Below, one piece after another: positions 1 through 7,429 of a DNA stretch of 9,933 bases. The translations under genes and the position numbers were made by a program. Under the pieces are notes generated by a model that saw only the letters and a list, made by a program, of their open reading frames with translations, did not search any database and was not told the origin of the DNA. The DNA is from Gammaproteobacteria bacterium UBA6968 (GTDB lineage Bacteria > Pseudomonadota > Gammaproteobacteria > Pseudomonadales > Azotimanducaceae), in contig DJYW01000122.1 in the NCBI GenBank assembly GCA_002450255.1, forward strand, positions 1 through 9,933, read 5' to 3'. The number at the start of each line of letters is the position of its first letter. Position 1 is the stretch's first letter.

Positions 1-45
1 AGTCGTTTATAAAAGAGTCGTTTATAAAAGAGTCATTTATAAAAG
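1..45. repeat. 15-bp tandem repeat, three copies, at left edge
   Basis: Three head-to-tail copies of a 15-bp unit, AGTCGTTTATAAAAG, fill positions 1-45. The third copy differs by one base (G to A at its fifth position). The array may extend beyond the left edge. The unit is AT-rich and contains the palindrome TTTATAAA. Because the unit length is a multiple of three, any frame through it yields a five-residue repeat. Plus-strand frame 3 stays open from position 3 to the TGA at 162-164 and would read SFIKE, SFIKE, SFIKG followed by about 39 more residues. That could be the tail of a gene entering from the left and converging on rpsI, but the peptide is not recognised and an open frame of this length can occur by chance. 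Confidence 0.85.
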
Positions 46-98
46 GTTTGTTCGACTTTTCCGTCGATATTTTGGCCTTTTTTGTTGACCTGTATGAT

Positions 99-135
99 GG
101 TTTTTTATCGATTTATCTAAAAATCGATAACAACC
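99..135. repeat. Perfect 10-bp inverted repeat, possible terminator-like hairpin
   Basis: TTATCGATTT (105-114) and AAATCGATAA (121-130) are exact reverse complements separated by six bases. The stem can be extended by GGTT (99-102) with AACC (132-135) across a small internal loop. It lies about 210 nt downstream of the rpsI stop and could fold in transcripts of either strand. The stem is AT-rich and no U-tract follows on either strand, so it is not a canonical intrinsic terminator. It may be a processing or 3'-end-protecting hairpin, or a protein-binding palindrome centred on ATCGAT. Role unknown. Confidence 0.55.
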
Positions 136-188
136 ATCTTAGACACAGTAGCCTGACGCTCTGATCACTTAGCTACCACTCTGGCCGG

Positions 189-207
189 GCGTGAGTTTAA
201 CACACGC
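189..207. repeat. 19-bp near-palindrome downstream of rpsI
   Basis: GCGTGAGTTTAACACACGC is a near-perfect palindrome: GCGTG pairs with CACGC and GTT with AAC, with one A-A mismatch and a single central base. It lies about 140 nt downstream of the rpsI stop in a stretch (165-342) with no supported gene. No U-tract follows, so calling it a terminator for rplM-rpsI would be speculative. A 10-bp palindrome, CCAAGCTTGG (304-313), lies closer to the rpsI stop. Confidence 0.35.
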
Positions 208-342
208 AAGCAATTAGTGGAGTAGTAACCATTAGGATTTTGTTTCAACGGCGCGCTTACGGCGCTTAGGCCGCTAGAAGTTTCTGCGTAACTGGTCGAT
301 AGGCCAAGCTTGGGGGAATGCTGTAGCCAGTATCCTCTATCC

Positions 343-732
343 CTAGCGCTTCGAGAATTGTGGCCGCTTGCGCGCTTTGCGGAGTCCAACCTTCTTTCTT
401 TCGACGGCGCGAGCATCGCGAGTAAGAAACCCCGCTTGTCGAAGCGGGCCGCGTAGCGTCTCATCATAGTCAACGAGGGCTCTGGCGATACCGTGGCGAA
501 TCGCGCCTGCCTGGCCAGAGTTACCGCCACCTTTCACGGTCACTTTAACGTCTAGCTTTTCCGTCATATCTGCCGCCTCAAGCGCCTGACGTACGACCAT
601 TCGCGAGGTCTCGCGACCAAAGAATTCGTCTAGTGGCTTTGCGTTAACGGTGATTTGACCCGTTCCGTTGGACAAAAATACGCGCGCAGCAGATGTTTTT
701 CTGCGGCCGGTTCCGTAGTTGTACTGAATCAT
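343..732 (-). CDS. rpsI: 30S ribosomal protein S9
   Basis: Ribosomal protein uS9 of the small subunit, whose C-terminal tail reaches the P-site tRNA on the 30S head. The 129-residue product is the expected length (E. coli 130) and colinear with the family. It has YGTGRRK near the N-terminus (6-12), FGRET (38-42), the core [20 protein letters not shown] (67-86), a [17 protein letters not shown] segment (104-121) and the invariant C-terminal SKR. The start is an ATG overlapping the rplM stop in ATGA, so it is probably translated by coupling. A GGAG lies 11 nt upstream, rather far for a Shine-Dalgarno site. It is the distal gene of the conserved rplM-rpsI operon and shares its promoter. The petABC and sspA genes that often follow it in gammaproteobacteria are not seen within the 342 bp available. 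Confidence 0.98.
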   Translation of the reverse strand: MIQYNYGTGRRKTSAARVFLSNGTGQITVNAKPLDEFFGRETSRMVVRQALEAADMTEKLDVKVTVKGGGNSGQAGAIRHGIARALVDYDETLRGPLRQAGFLTRDARAVERKKVGLRKARKRPQFSKR

Positions 733-1166
733 GATTTACGCAACTCCAAAACTTGCGGCTGTTGTGCCGAATGCGGGTGTTCACTACCCGCGTAAACTTT
801 TAACTTTCTGTACATAGCGCGGCCCAATGAATTCTTGGGCAACATGCCTTTTACCGCGATTTCGATCATGCGTTCCGGGTGAGTCGCGCGCATTTTTTCC
901 ACGCTAGTGCTTTTAATACCGCCTGGATAGCCGGTATGGCGCCAATACATTTTGTTTTGCTCTTTATTGCCCGTTACGCGCACTTTCTCAGCGTTGACTA
1001 CGACTATGAAATCACCAGTGTCCACATGCGGTGTGAACTCCGGCTTGTGCTTGCCACGAAGTCGATGAGCCACTTCCGTCGCCAAGCGCCCAAGCGTTTG
1101 GTCTTCAGCGTCGATTACCCACCACGCTCTAACGACGTCTTGGTCTCGCATGCTTACTGTTGTCAT
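729..1166 (-). CDS. rplM: 50S ribosomal protein L13
   Basis: Ribosomal protein uL13, an early-assembly 23S rRNA-binding protein of the large subunit. From the chosen ATG it has 145 residues (E. coli 142). Visible family landmarks are [16 protein letters not shown] (15-30), [17 protein letters not shown] (36-52), VTGNK (64-68) and [23 protein letters not shown] (105-127). The frame is also open from a GTG at 1178, but I place the start at 1166. GAGG within GTGAGG lies 6 nt before that ATG, and the residue count to the first conserved Trp then matches E. coli. The C-terminus reads [11 protein letters not shown] where E. coli ends QQPQVLDI, a short extension that carries the frame into the ATGA overlap with rpsI. 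In E. coli this operon is known to be autoregulated by L13 through its leader; the long leader here would allow the same. Confidence 0.97.
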   Translation of the reverse strand: MTTVSMRDQDVVRAWWVIDAEDQTLGRLATEVAHRLRGKHKPEFTPHVDTGDFIVVVNAEKVRVTGNKEQNKMYWRHTGYPGGIKSTSVEKMRATHPERMIEIAVKGMLPKNSLGRAMYRKLKVYAGSEHPHSAQQPQVLELRKS

Positions 1167-1463
1167 TTTGTGCCTCACGTTTGTAACCCGCGTCCTCTGA
1201 AAAAACGCCCATCGGTGTTGTTGCGATAGGACTTTTCAGTTGCGCTCTCATTGTGAATGGTAACTCCGGCATGTTGCCACGCCGCTACCTCTTCAACCAA
1301 AGCCCACCAAATTTATTGGGTGGACCTTGTCGCGTTAACTTTTCCATTCATGCCCGCGTCGAACAATGGATTGCAGCGAAAGGGCAACCCAAACTTCAGA
1401 CCACCAGTCTCCTGTCGCGCTTTTATTACGCTCCACTGCGGTTGCGTGGGCTTAAATTTTGGA
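1167..1463 (-). promoter_or_regulatory. Long 5' leader of rplM-rpsI mRNA
   Basis: If transcription starts about 7 nt downstream of the -10 box at 1470-1475, the rplM leader is close to 300 nt. Three elements are visible in the RNA sense (minus strand). First, a hairpin GGCGUG-GCAA-CAUGCC at 1268-1283, with six pairs (one G-U) and a GNRA tetraloop. Second, CUGAAAA (1239-1233) can pair with UUUUCAG (1203-1197). Third, GUCCU (1232-1228) can pair with AGGAC (1196-1192). The last two pairings have crossing order, so they are alternatives or a pseudoknot, and both lie just upstream of the Shine-Dalgarno site at 1173-1178. A leader target for L13 feedback is the obvious idea from E. coli, but that is inference. 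Open frames inside this stretch have no recognisable product. Confidence 0.45.
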
Positions 1464-1469
1464 TCGCGG

Positions 1470-1498
1470 ACTATAGAGGAGGCACTAAACTTTGTAAA
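1470..1498 (-). promoter_or_regulatory. sigma70-type promoter for rplM-rpsI
   Basis: On the minus strand, TTTACA (1498-1493) and TATAGT (1475-1470) are separated by exactly 17 bp. Each matches its consensus hexamer (TTGACA, TATAAT) at five of six positions. The bases just after the -10 are CCGCG, a GC-rich discriminator of the kind found at stringently controlled (ppGpp/DksA) rRNA and ribosomal-protein promoters. It points towards rplM and lies between the zapE stop and rplM, so the ribosomal genes need not depend on zapE transcription. This is the clearest promoter in the window. The start site is inferred, not observed. Confidence 0.7.
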
Positions 1499-1638
1499 CC
1501 AGAATGCAGTTGGTTTAACCGCCTCCCGCGTCAAAAATGGCGAGTGCCAAAACAAAGTATTCGAGTGTTAGAGCGCTGATTCTCAAACGCTGGATGGCAC
1601 CTGACCAACTGTAATGGCACACAGCGCTTCCGCTGATG

Positions 1639-2772
1639 TCAGACCCGATCTACTGCATGGTGAGCAGCGCTAAGGTACTCAGTGGATTGCATCTCAAGTA
1701 GACGGCTGCGCGTACGATCAAATTCAAATGCCGATCGGGTGCCTGTATATAATTCTGTAATCCCAGCGGCAGCAGTGATAATCAATTTAACCCGGCGGTC
1801 GTAAAATTCATCGACCAAACTGATAAAACGACGCGCAGCGTCCTCCTTATCGCCGTTCAACAGCGGCATTTCGCTGATTAATACCGTGTGATAAAGCGTC
1901 GCAAGCTCGATGTAATCGTTCTGACTGCGAGGTCCTTCGCACAGCGCTGCGAATCGAAACCAGGCAACGCCATCACCATATTGCTCAACCGGGATGTCCC
2001 GCCCCTCAATCCGCATGAACCCACCTTGCTGCGCGCCAGCAGGCACGAGCGCAGCAAAGCTGCCGCGAAGCTTTTGTTCGGCCTCCGCGTTAAGCGGGCT
2101 ATGAAACAGTCCGGCTTGCTGCAATGTGCGCAAACGGAAATCCTGACCATCCATTACATGATGCACTTGGCAGTGTTTATAAAGCAGATCAATCGCGGGC
2201 AAAAACCGGCTACGCTGCAGTCCGTTTGCGTACAAATTTTTAGGTTCCACATTCGAAGTCGCGACCAGTGTTATGTTTCGCTCAAACAGTGCCGCGAGCG
2301 TTTCTGCAAGGATCATCGCATCGCCGATATCGCTGACAAAGAACTCATCAAAACAAAGCACGTCTGCTTCCAAGGCAAACTCATCGGCTACGGATCGCAA
2401 GGGATTGGCAACGCCCGCATGCCGCCGCAAGCCCTCATGCACGCGCCGCATAAAACGGTGAAAGTGCATCCGCACGACTCGCTCTTCGGATAGACAGGAC
2501 ACGAACAGATCCATCAGCATGGTTTTGCCGCGGCCTACCCCCCCCCAGAAGTAAAGGCCATCGAGGGCTGGCTGCGAACGGCCCAAGAGAACCCGCAGCC
2601 AAGCGGACCAGCCGCTGTGTCGTGCAACCGCCTGTTTCCGCACCACATGATAGAGGGCATCGATTGACTCAATCATTGCGGCCTGAGCTGCATCGACTTG
2701 TAACTCGCCCTGTTCAATTTTACTGAGATAAAGTTGTTTGGGGGTCTCGGTCATTAGTTCGTAAGCATCCAT
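1639..2772 (-). CDS. zapE: Cell division protein ZapE (AFG1-like ATPase)
   Basis: AFG1-family P-loop ATPase. In E. coli ZapE (YhcM) interacts with the Z ring and is needed for division under stress; mitochondrial AFG1/LACE1 is the eukaryotic relative. The product has 377 residues (E. coli 375) and aligns along its length. Walker A is GGVGRGKT (77-84), followed by MDLF, HFHRFM (103-108), Walker B VLCFDEFFVSDI (138-149), sensor TLVATSN (168-174), and NGLQRSRFLPAI (183-194) with its arginine-finger region. FVDEFYDRRVKL-type and EFDRTRSRLLEMQS segments close the protein. M1 is preceded only by a weak GGCGGG; M7 (MTETPKQLY) is an alternative start. The Walker A codons contain a run of nine G (2538-2546, read on the minus strand), a slippage-prone site. 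Its position upstream of rplM-rpsI matches E. coli. The E. coli neighbours zapG and degQ are absent. Confidence 0.96.
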   Translation of the reverse strand: MDAYELMTETPKQLYLSKIEQGELQVDAAQAAMIESIDALYHVVRKQAVARHSGWSAWLRVLLGRSQPALDGLYFWGGVGRGKTMLMDLFVSCLSEERVVRMHFHRFMRRVHEGLRRHAGVANPLRSVADEFALEADVLCFDEFFVSDIGDAMILAETLAALFERNITLVATSNVEPKNLYANGLQRSRFLPAIDLLYKHCQVHHVMDGQDFRLRTLQQAGLFHSPLNAEAEQKLRGSFAALVPAGAQQGGFMRIEGRDIPVEQYGDGVAWFRFAALCEGPRSQNDYIELATLYHTVLISEMPLLNGDKEDAARRFISLVDEFYDRRVKLIITAAAGITELYTGTRSAFEFDRTRSRLLEMQSTEYLSAAHHAVDRV

Positions 2773-3176
2773 CCCGCCACTGCATTGTGGGCTTTCTAAA
2801 AATCATTCTTATGCGTAGTTCGCGGCCACTACCACCCGACGCCTATGCAACGCCTGTGGGCTACCTGCGGGCCGCAGAACGCTTTTTCTACTATCGCCGA
2901 ATTGCGACCGTCGTTTAGAAACAAGTCGAACCCAGACTAAAACGCTTCGCTTAGTCGGCGACGCATTAACGGCGAATCCGATCCGGGTGCGCTCGCACCG
3001 CCAGCTCTCAAGTCATAAACCCAAATCAACCGCCTACTTGTCGCACAGACTTGTCGGGCTGAAGTCTATGGCCTCATTAGATCGCCCCATGCACCGAGTT
3101 CAAGTGGTCGGCCCGAAGCTTTCTTAGCATCGCCAGCAAACACATCAGTGCTCATCAGAAGCGCTGATGAGAAGCG
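2773..3176. other. 404-bp spacer without recognisable gene
   Basis: No open frame of useful length and no recognisable peptide lies between zapE and hisD on either strand. In Pseudomonas hisC and the DegS-like protease gene algW follow hisD, so genes may have been lost or moved from here. A small hairpin GGTGC-GCTC-GCACC lies at 2986-2999, and a stronger one beside hisD is listed separately. The zapE promoter should be in this stretch, but I see no convincing -35/-10 pair. Confidence 0.6.
3151..3171 (-). terminator. Hairpin just downstream of hisD, candidate terminator
   Basis: CTCATCAG (3151-3158) and CTGATGAG (3164-3171) are perfect 8-bp complementary arms around a five-base loop, beginning 5 nt after the hisD stop. 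The position suits the end of the murA-hisG-hisD transcript. On the minus strand the following bases (CACTGATGTGTTTGC) are not a clear U-tract, so termination may be weak or Rho-assisted. GAAGCGCT is repeated directly at 3158-3165 and 3171-3178, the second copy overlapping the stop codon. Confidence 0.4.
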
Positions 3177-4496
3177 CTATTCCGAGTCAGTATTGCCGCC
3201 ACGCACTCGAGCTGCTTCAGCATGCGCCTGCAACCCTTCCTTCCGAGCCAGCATTTCAGTTGAGTGCGCCAGTGCTTGCGCGCCTGTCTGACTAAACGTC
3301 ACCAACGAACTGCGCTTCTGAAAATCGTAAACACCGAGCGGCGAAGCAAATCTTGCGGTTCCAAAGGTAGGCAATACATGCGACGGGCCGGCCATATAGT
3401 CCGCGAAAGTTTCCCCAGTATAGGGGCCGCAAAATATAGCGCCTGCGTGCCTTATCTTCGGCAGCCAGGCGGCGACATCAGCTAACGCAAGCTCCAAATG
3501 CTCAGGGGCGATCCGATTCACAATGTCAGCCCCTTCAGTCAAATCGCGGCAGTGAATCAGCGCACCTCGCCGAGCAAGTGACTCGCGAATGATTGGCGCA
3601 CGCTCCATAGTCGCCAACCGCTTTGCAATATCTGCAGCGACACGATCCAAGAAGGCCGAATCCGGACTAACGAGGATGCTCTGCGCAGACGCGTCGTGCT
3701 CGGCTTGAGAAAACAGATCCAACACGGCCCACTCAACCGGAGTCGTGCCATCCGCCAAAATAAGCACCTCGCTTGGCCCAGCAATCATGTCGATACCAAC
3801 TTGGCCAAAAACTTGTTTTTTGGCGGTCGCCACATAAGCACCACCGGGCCCAACAATTTTATCAACTCTGGGCACGCTCGCGGTGCCGTACGCCAGCGCT
3901 GCGACGGCCTGCGCACCACCAATCGATAAAACCAGATCGGGCTGAGCCAAGTGCAACGCTGCGAGTACCATCATATTCACTTCACCACCCGGCGTTGGCA
4001 CAGTGACAATCAACTCATCTACACCAGCGACCTTCGCCGGAATGAGCGTCATCAAAACACTGGACGGATAGGCTGCCTGACCACCAGGCACATAAACACC
4101 CACCCGCTCGAGCGGCGTGACAAGCTGGCCGAGTTCGTTATCCAAGTCATCAGTGAACGACCAAGTTGACTCCAGCTGATGCTCATGAAAGGTGCGAATA
4201 CGATCCCGCGCGGTGACTAGGACCTGCTTATCGGCTTCGCTCAATTGTTCCCACGCCGCTCGCATCCGCTCCGGGCCGAGCGTCAGTGCTGCGACGTCCG
4301 CCGCAGGGTTGCGGTCGAATTCCGCGGTAAAACGCAGTAATGCCGCGTCGCCCTCCTCACGAACCGCTTGAATAATCGCTGCGACTCGCTCATGCAGCTG
4401 CGAATCTACCGACATATCCCAGTGCAGCAATGCATCCAAACGCGATGCGAAGTCTGACTCCTTTGTATCTAGCCTGGTAATTGCTTGCTCAGGCAT
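3177..4496 (-). CDS. hisD: Histidinol dehydrogenase
   Basis: Catalyses the last two steps of histidine synthesis: NAD-dependent oxidation of L-histidinol to histidinal and then to L-histidine, using a Zn2+ in each active site of a cytoplasmic homodimer. The product has 439 residues (E. coli 434). Predicted zinc ligands by family comparison are Q264 and H267 (FSQAEHD), D366 (TFADYMAG) and H425 (LQAHAEAAR). The catalytic Glu/His pair is E332-H333 (RIAPEHLEL). Also visible are [14 protein letters not shown] (136-149), IVGPGG (214-219), [14 protein letters not shown] (236-249) and [15 protein letters not shown] (369-383). The ATG overlaps the 3' end of hisG by 8 nt, suggesting translational coupling. 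hisC, often next in related genomes, is not found downstream. Confidence 0.98.
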   Translation of the reverse strand: MPEQAITRLDTKESDFASRLDALLHWDMSVDSQLHERVAAIIQAVREEGDAALLRFTAEFDRNPAADVAALTLGPERMRAAWEQLSEADKQVLVTARDRIRTFHEHQLESTWSFTDDLDNELGQLVTPLERVGVYVPGGQAAYPSSVLMTLIPAKVAGVDELIVTVPTPGGEVNMMVLAALHLAQPDLVLSIGGAQAVAALAYGTASVPRVDKIVGPGGAYVATAKKQVFGQVGIDMIAGPSEVLILADGTTPVEWAVLDLFSQAEHDASAQSILVSPDSAFLDRVAADIAKRLATMERAPIIRESLARRGALIHCRDLTEGADIVNRIAPEHLELALADVAAWLPKIRHAGAIFCGPYTGETFADYMAGPSHVLPTFGTARFASPLGVYDFQKRSSLVTFSQTGAQALAHSTEMLARKEGLQAHAEAARVRGGNTDSE

Positions 4497-5145
4497 TGCC
4501 TAGCTGCCCGTTAGTGCTTGTCCCAATGACGGATTTGAGCGCGGTTATCAAATCTTCTACCTCGGTGAATTTCGTTTTCATTGAAGCGCGATTAACGATC
4601 AATCGAGTACTGATATCGCAGATGGTTTCGCGAGGCTCCAGGCCGTTTGCACGCAGCGTGTTTCCGGTATCGACGATATCGACAATGCAATCCGCCAAGC
4701 CAAGCAGAGGCGCTATTTCCATGGCGCCCGCCAACTTAATCAGAGCGACCTGGCGATTTTGCTGCTGGAAGTGACCGCGGGCGATCTGCGTAAATTTGGT
4801 CGCGACACGAAGCACACCGGGGGGGTCAGCCGCATCGACTGGGGCCGCTGTCATCATCCGACACAAGCCAATTTGCAGATCAAGACGCTCATAAAAACTC
4901 ATGCCATCGCCAACCTCGAGAATCGTGTCTTTGCCGGTAATACCGACATCAGCAACGCCGTGTTCAACATAGGTAGGCACATCGCCAGAGCGGACAACAA
5001 TGATCTGATGGTTGCCGGCCTCGCTATTGAATATGAGTTTACGCGAAGTAAATGGATCATCGTCTGGCGTGACGCCACAGCGTGCCAGCAAAGGCAGACA
5101 CTCCGTTAAAATACGTCCCTTATTTAGCGCTATGGTCAGTCCCAT
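4489..5145 (-). CDS. hisG: ATP phosphoribosyltransferase, short form (HisG-S)
   Basis: Catalyses the first and feedback-controlled step of histidine synthesis: ATP + PRPP to phosphoribosyl-ATP + PPi. With 218 residues it is the short form, lacking the C-terminal regulatory domain of E. coli HisG (299 residues). By family knowledge the short form works as a hetero-octamer with HisZ, which carries the histidine-sensing role; hisZ is not in this window and should lie elsewhere. Visible landmarks are ALNKGRI (6-12), [11 protein letters not shown] (63-73), RVATKF (113-118), [13 protein letters not shown] (140-152) and the PRPP-binding loop [13 protein letters not shown] (157-169). The ATG has a GGAAG Shine-Dalgarno site about 6 nt upstream. 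A 163-bp spacer separates it from murA upstream, where an internal promoter is possible but not clear. It overlaps hisD by 8 nt. Confidence 0.97.
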   Translation of the reverse strand: MGLTIALNKGRILTECLPLLARCGVTPDDDPFTSRKLIFNSEAGNHQIIVVRSGDVPTYVEHGVADVGITGKDTILEVGDGMSFYERLDLQIGLCRMMTAAPVDAADPPGVLRVATKFTQIARGHFQQQNRQVALIKLAGAMEIAPLLGLADCIVDIVDTGNTLRANGLEPRETICDISTRLIVNRASMKTKFTEVEDLITALKSVIGTSTNGQLGNA

Positions 5146-5308
5146 ACTAACTTCCGTCTAATCATCCAATTGTGGCTATGAGCAACGTGCCGGACGAGCT
5201 ATCAATTGCACCTCGCCGTTATCCGCGGTTGGGGTATCGTCGAGCGGAATACTCCCACCTATTTCTACCAGCTGTTACGCCCTTCGTATGAGAACGCGAC
5301 GGCGCAAA

Positions 5309-6580
<1,272 letters not shown>

Positions 6581-6805
6581 CTATACGACCGCGTTGATTG
6601 TTACCGCGTGTACGGTTCCTGCAGCTATTAGATCCTCAATGCATGCATAAACCGCCTGTTGTCGCTTGACTCGATTTAACTCTGCAAACTGATCGCTCTG
6701 CACCGCGATCGCAACGCGGTTTCCGTCTACGCTCACTTCCGCATTACAGCCAGGAAATGCTTTTTGCACCCGTCCTTCAATTTCCGCCTGAAGCGAATCA
6801 CTCAT
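6581..6805 (-). CDS. ibaG: BolA-family protein IbaG
   Basis: Small BolA-like cytoplasmic protein. In E. coli IbaG (YrbA) is linked to acid stress, and BolA proteins bind Fe-S clusters together with monothiol glutaredoxins. The core motif RVKRQQAVYACIEDLIAAGTVHAVTI is present with its invariant histidine at H66 (cluster-ligand position). I choose the ATG at 6805 (74 residues) because AAGGA lies 8 nt before it. An in-frame ATG at 6814 would give 77 residues but has its purine-rich tract directly abutting. The protein ends soon after HAVTI with NAVV, so the C-terminal tail of E. coli IbaG (84 residues, ...YTPAEW...) is missing. murA begins 9 bp downstream. The mlaB-mlaF genes that usually precede ibaG are absent. 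Confidence 0.9.
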   Translation of the reverse strand: MSDSLQAEIEGRVQKAFPGCNAEVSVDGNRVAIAVQSDQFAELNRVKRQQAVYACIEDLIAAGTVHAVTINAVV

Positions 6806-7429
6806 TTGTTCCATCCTTATCCAGCTGTTATCCAGCCCTTATCCAACGGCAATAGCTGTCTATTTCTCCGGCGTCGCGATTGCGCTCACGCTGAGAGCCG
6901 CACGCGATTTCGTTTGCCTTAAACAGGCTGCATTCACTGCGGCTTGCTCAGCTTGGTTGCGATCGCTGACGGGGCGGCCTTTTGCAAGCTACCTGTGGCG
7001 CGCAAGACTAACATCATTTATTCCAACGATCCTTGGCCAAGCCGGATTTTGCTAGCTCGTCGGCCGGTTCCGGACTGAGGCCAGGGCGGCAAGCACAGCT
7101 GCTCGTTGAAGCGACTAAGGATCAGTGGATGCCGGCAGACTCCACTTGGGTATATGCATGCGTTTCTTTCACCGTGGCAACCAAAGCCCAGTGCAAACGC
7201 TAGTCGTCGCCAGTCATTCATTTTTTAAGCGAGCAATGTTTCGGCGAGCATCAGACAGCAATCGCCGGGTGTAGATGTGTCCACGTTTGGTTAGTCTCCG
7301 CGCGATGATCACTTGGCGGATTCCTCATATACGACTAAAGTGCAGGCTTAATATTGAACCGATGAATTTTGTGACCGCTTCTCTACTTAGCTCTAGCAGC
7401 ATTTCGACGGCAAAAGGACAGCGCTTTTA
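6806..7429. other. Divergent spacer of about 620 bp where mla genes are expected
   Basis: This spacer divides the leftward ibaG-murA block from the rightward yrbG-kdsC-lpt block. In E. coli and Pseudomonas mlaFEDCB occupies this place. I find no STAS-domain, MCE-domain or ABC-ATPase peptide in any frame. The longest frame (7018-7221, minus strand, 67 residues) has no Shine-Dalgarno site and no recognisable motif. Both blocks must have promoters here. TTGGCG, 17 bp, TAAAGT (7314-7342, plus strand) is a weak candidate for yrbG. Next to ibaG is an 11-bp repeat, listed separately. No tRNA or transposon remnant was seen. Confidence 0.6.
6817..6849. repeat. Three TTATCCA copies at 11-bp spacing upstream of ibaG
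   Basis: TTATCCA occurs at 6817-6823, 6828-6834 and 6839-6845, exactly 11 bp apart, within an imperfect 11-bp tandem repeat (TTATCCAGCTG, TTATCCAGCCC, TTATCCAACGG). On the coding strand of ibaG this reads as repeated TGGATAA. Each copy matches the first seven bases of the DnaA-box form TTATCCACA but not the final CA. Spacing of about one helical turn would put the copies on one face of DNA. The copy nearest ibaG supplies the AAGG of its ribosome-binding region, so the array may have arisen by local duplication. Confidence 0.7.

Noticed and set aside
3..130. Minus-strand frame through the 15-bp repeat giving a FINDS pentapeptide
   Set aside because: No ATG, GTG or TTG start exists in that frame between the upstream stop and the repeat, so initiation is not supported.
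165..342. Search for a tRNA or other structured RNA gene here and in the other spacers
   Set aside because: No T-arm consensus (GGTTCRA) or cloverleaf-compatible arms were found on either strand in any spacer.
343..530. Minus-strand frame of 121 residues (165-530) overlapping rpsI
   Set aside because: It is an out-of-frame shadow of rpsI, whose own frame ends in the conserved SKR and a proper stop.
1313..1555. 80-residue minus-strand frame upstream of rplM
   Set aside because: The best promoter for rplM lies inside it, the peptide has no family motif, and there is no convincing ribosome-binding site.
1253..1579. Open plus-strand frames of 104-108 residues between zapE and rplM
   Set aside because: The starts (GTG 1253, ATG 1257) have no Shine-Dalgarno site, the two frames overlap each other, and the peptides are unrecognised. 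They run antisense through the rplM promoter and leader.
1622..1635. Small hairpin CAGCG-GAAG-CGCTG after zapE as a terminator
   Set aside because: Only a 5-bp stem with no U-tract after it; too weak to list.
1888..2493. 201-residue plus-strand frame
   Set aside because: It is antisense to zapE, which is conserved along its full length; the peptide is composition-driven with no motif.
7018..7221. 67-residue minus-strand frame in the divergent spacer, considered as an MlaB remnant or small gene
   Set aside because: No STAS-domain pattern, no Shine-Dalgarno site and no recognisable motif; this length occurs by chance.
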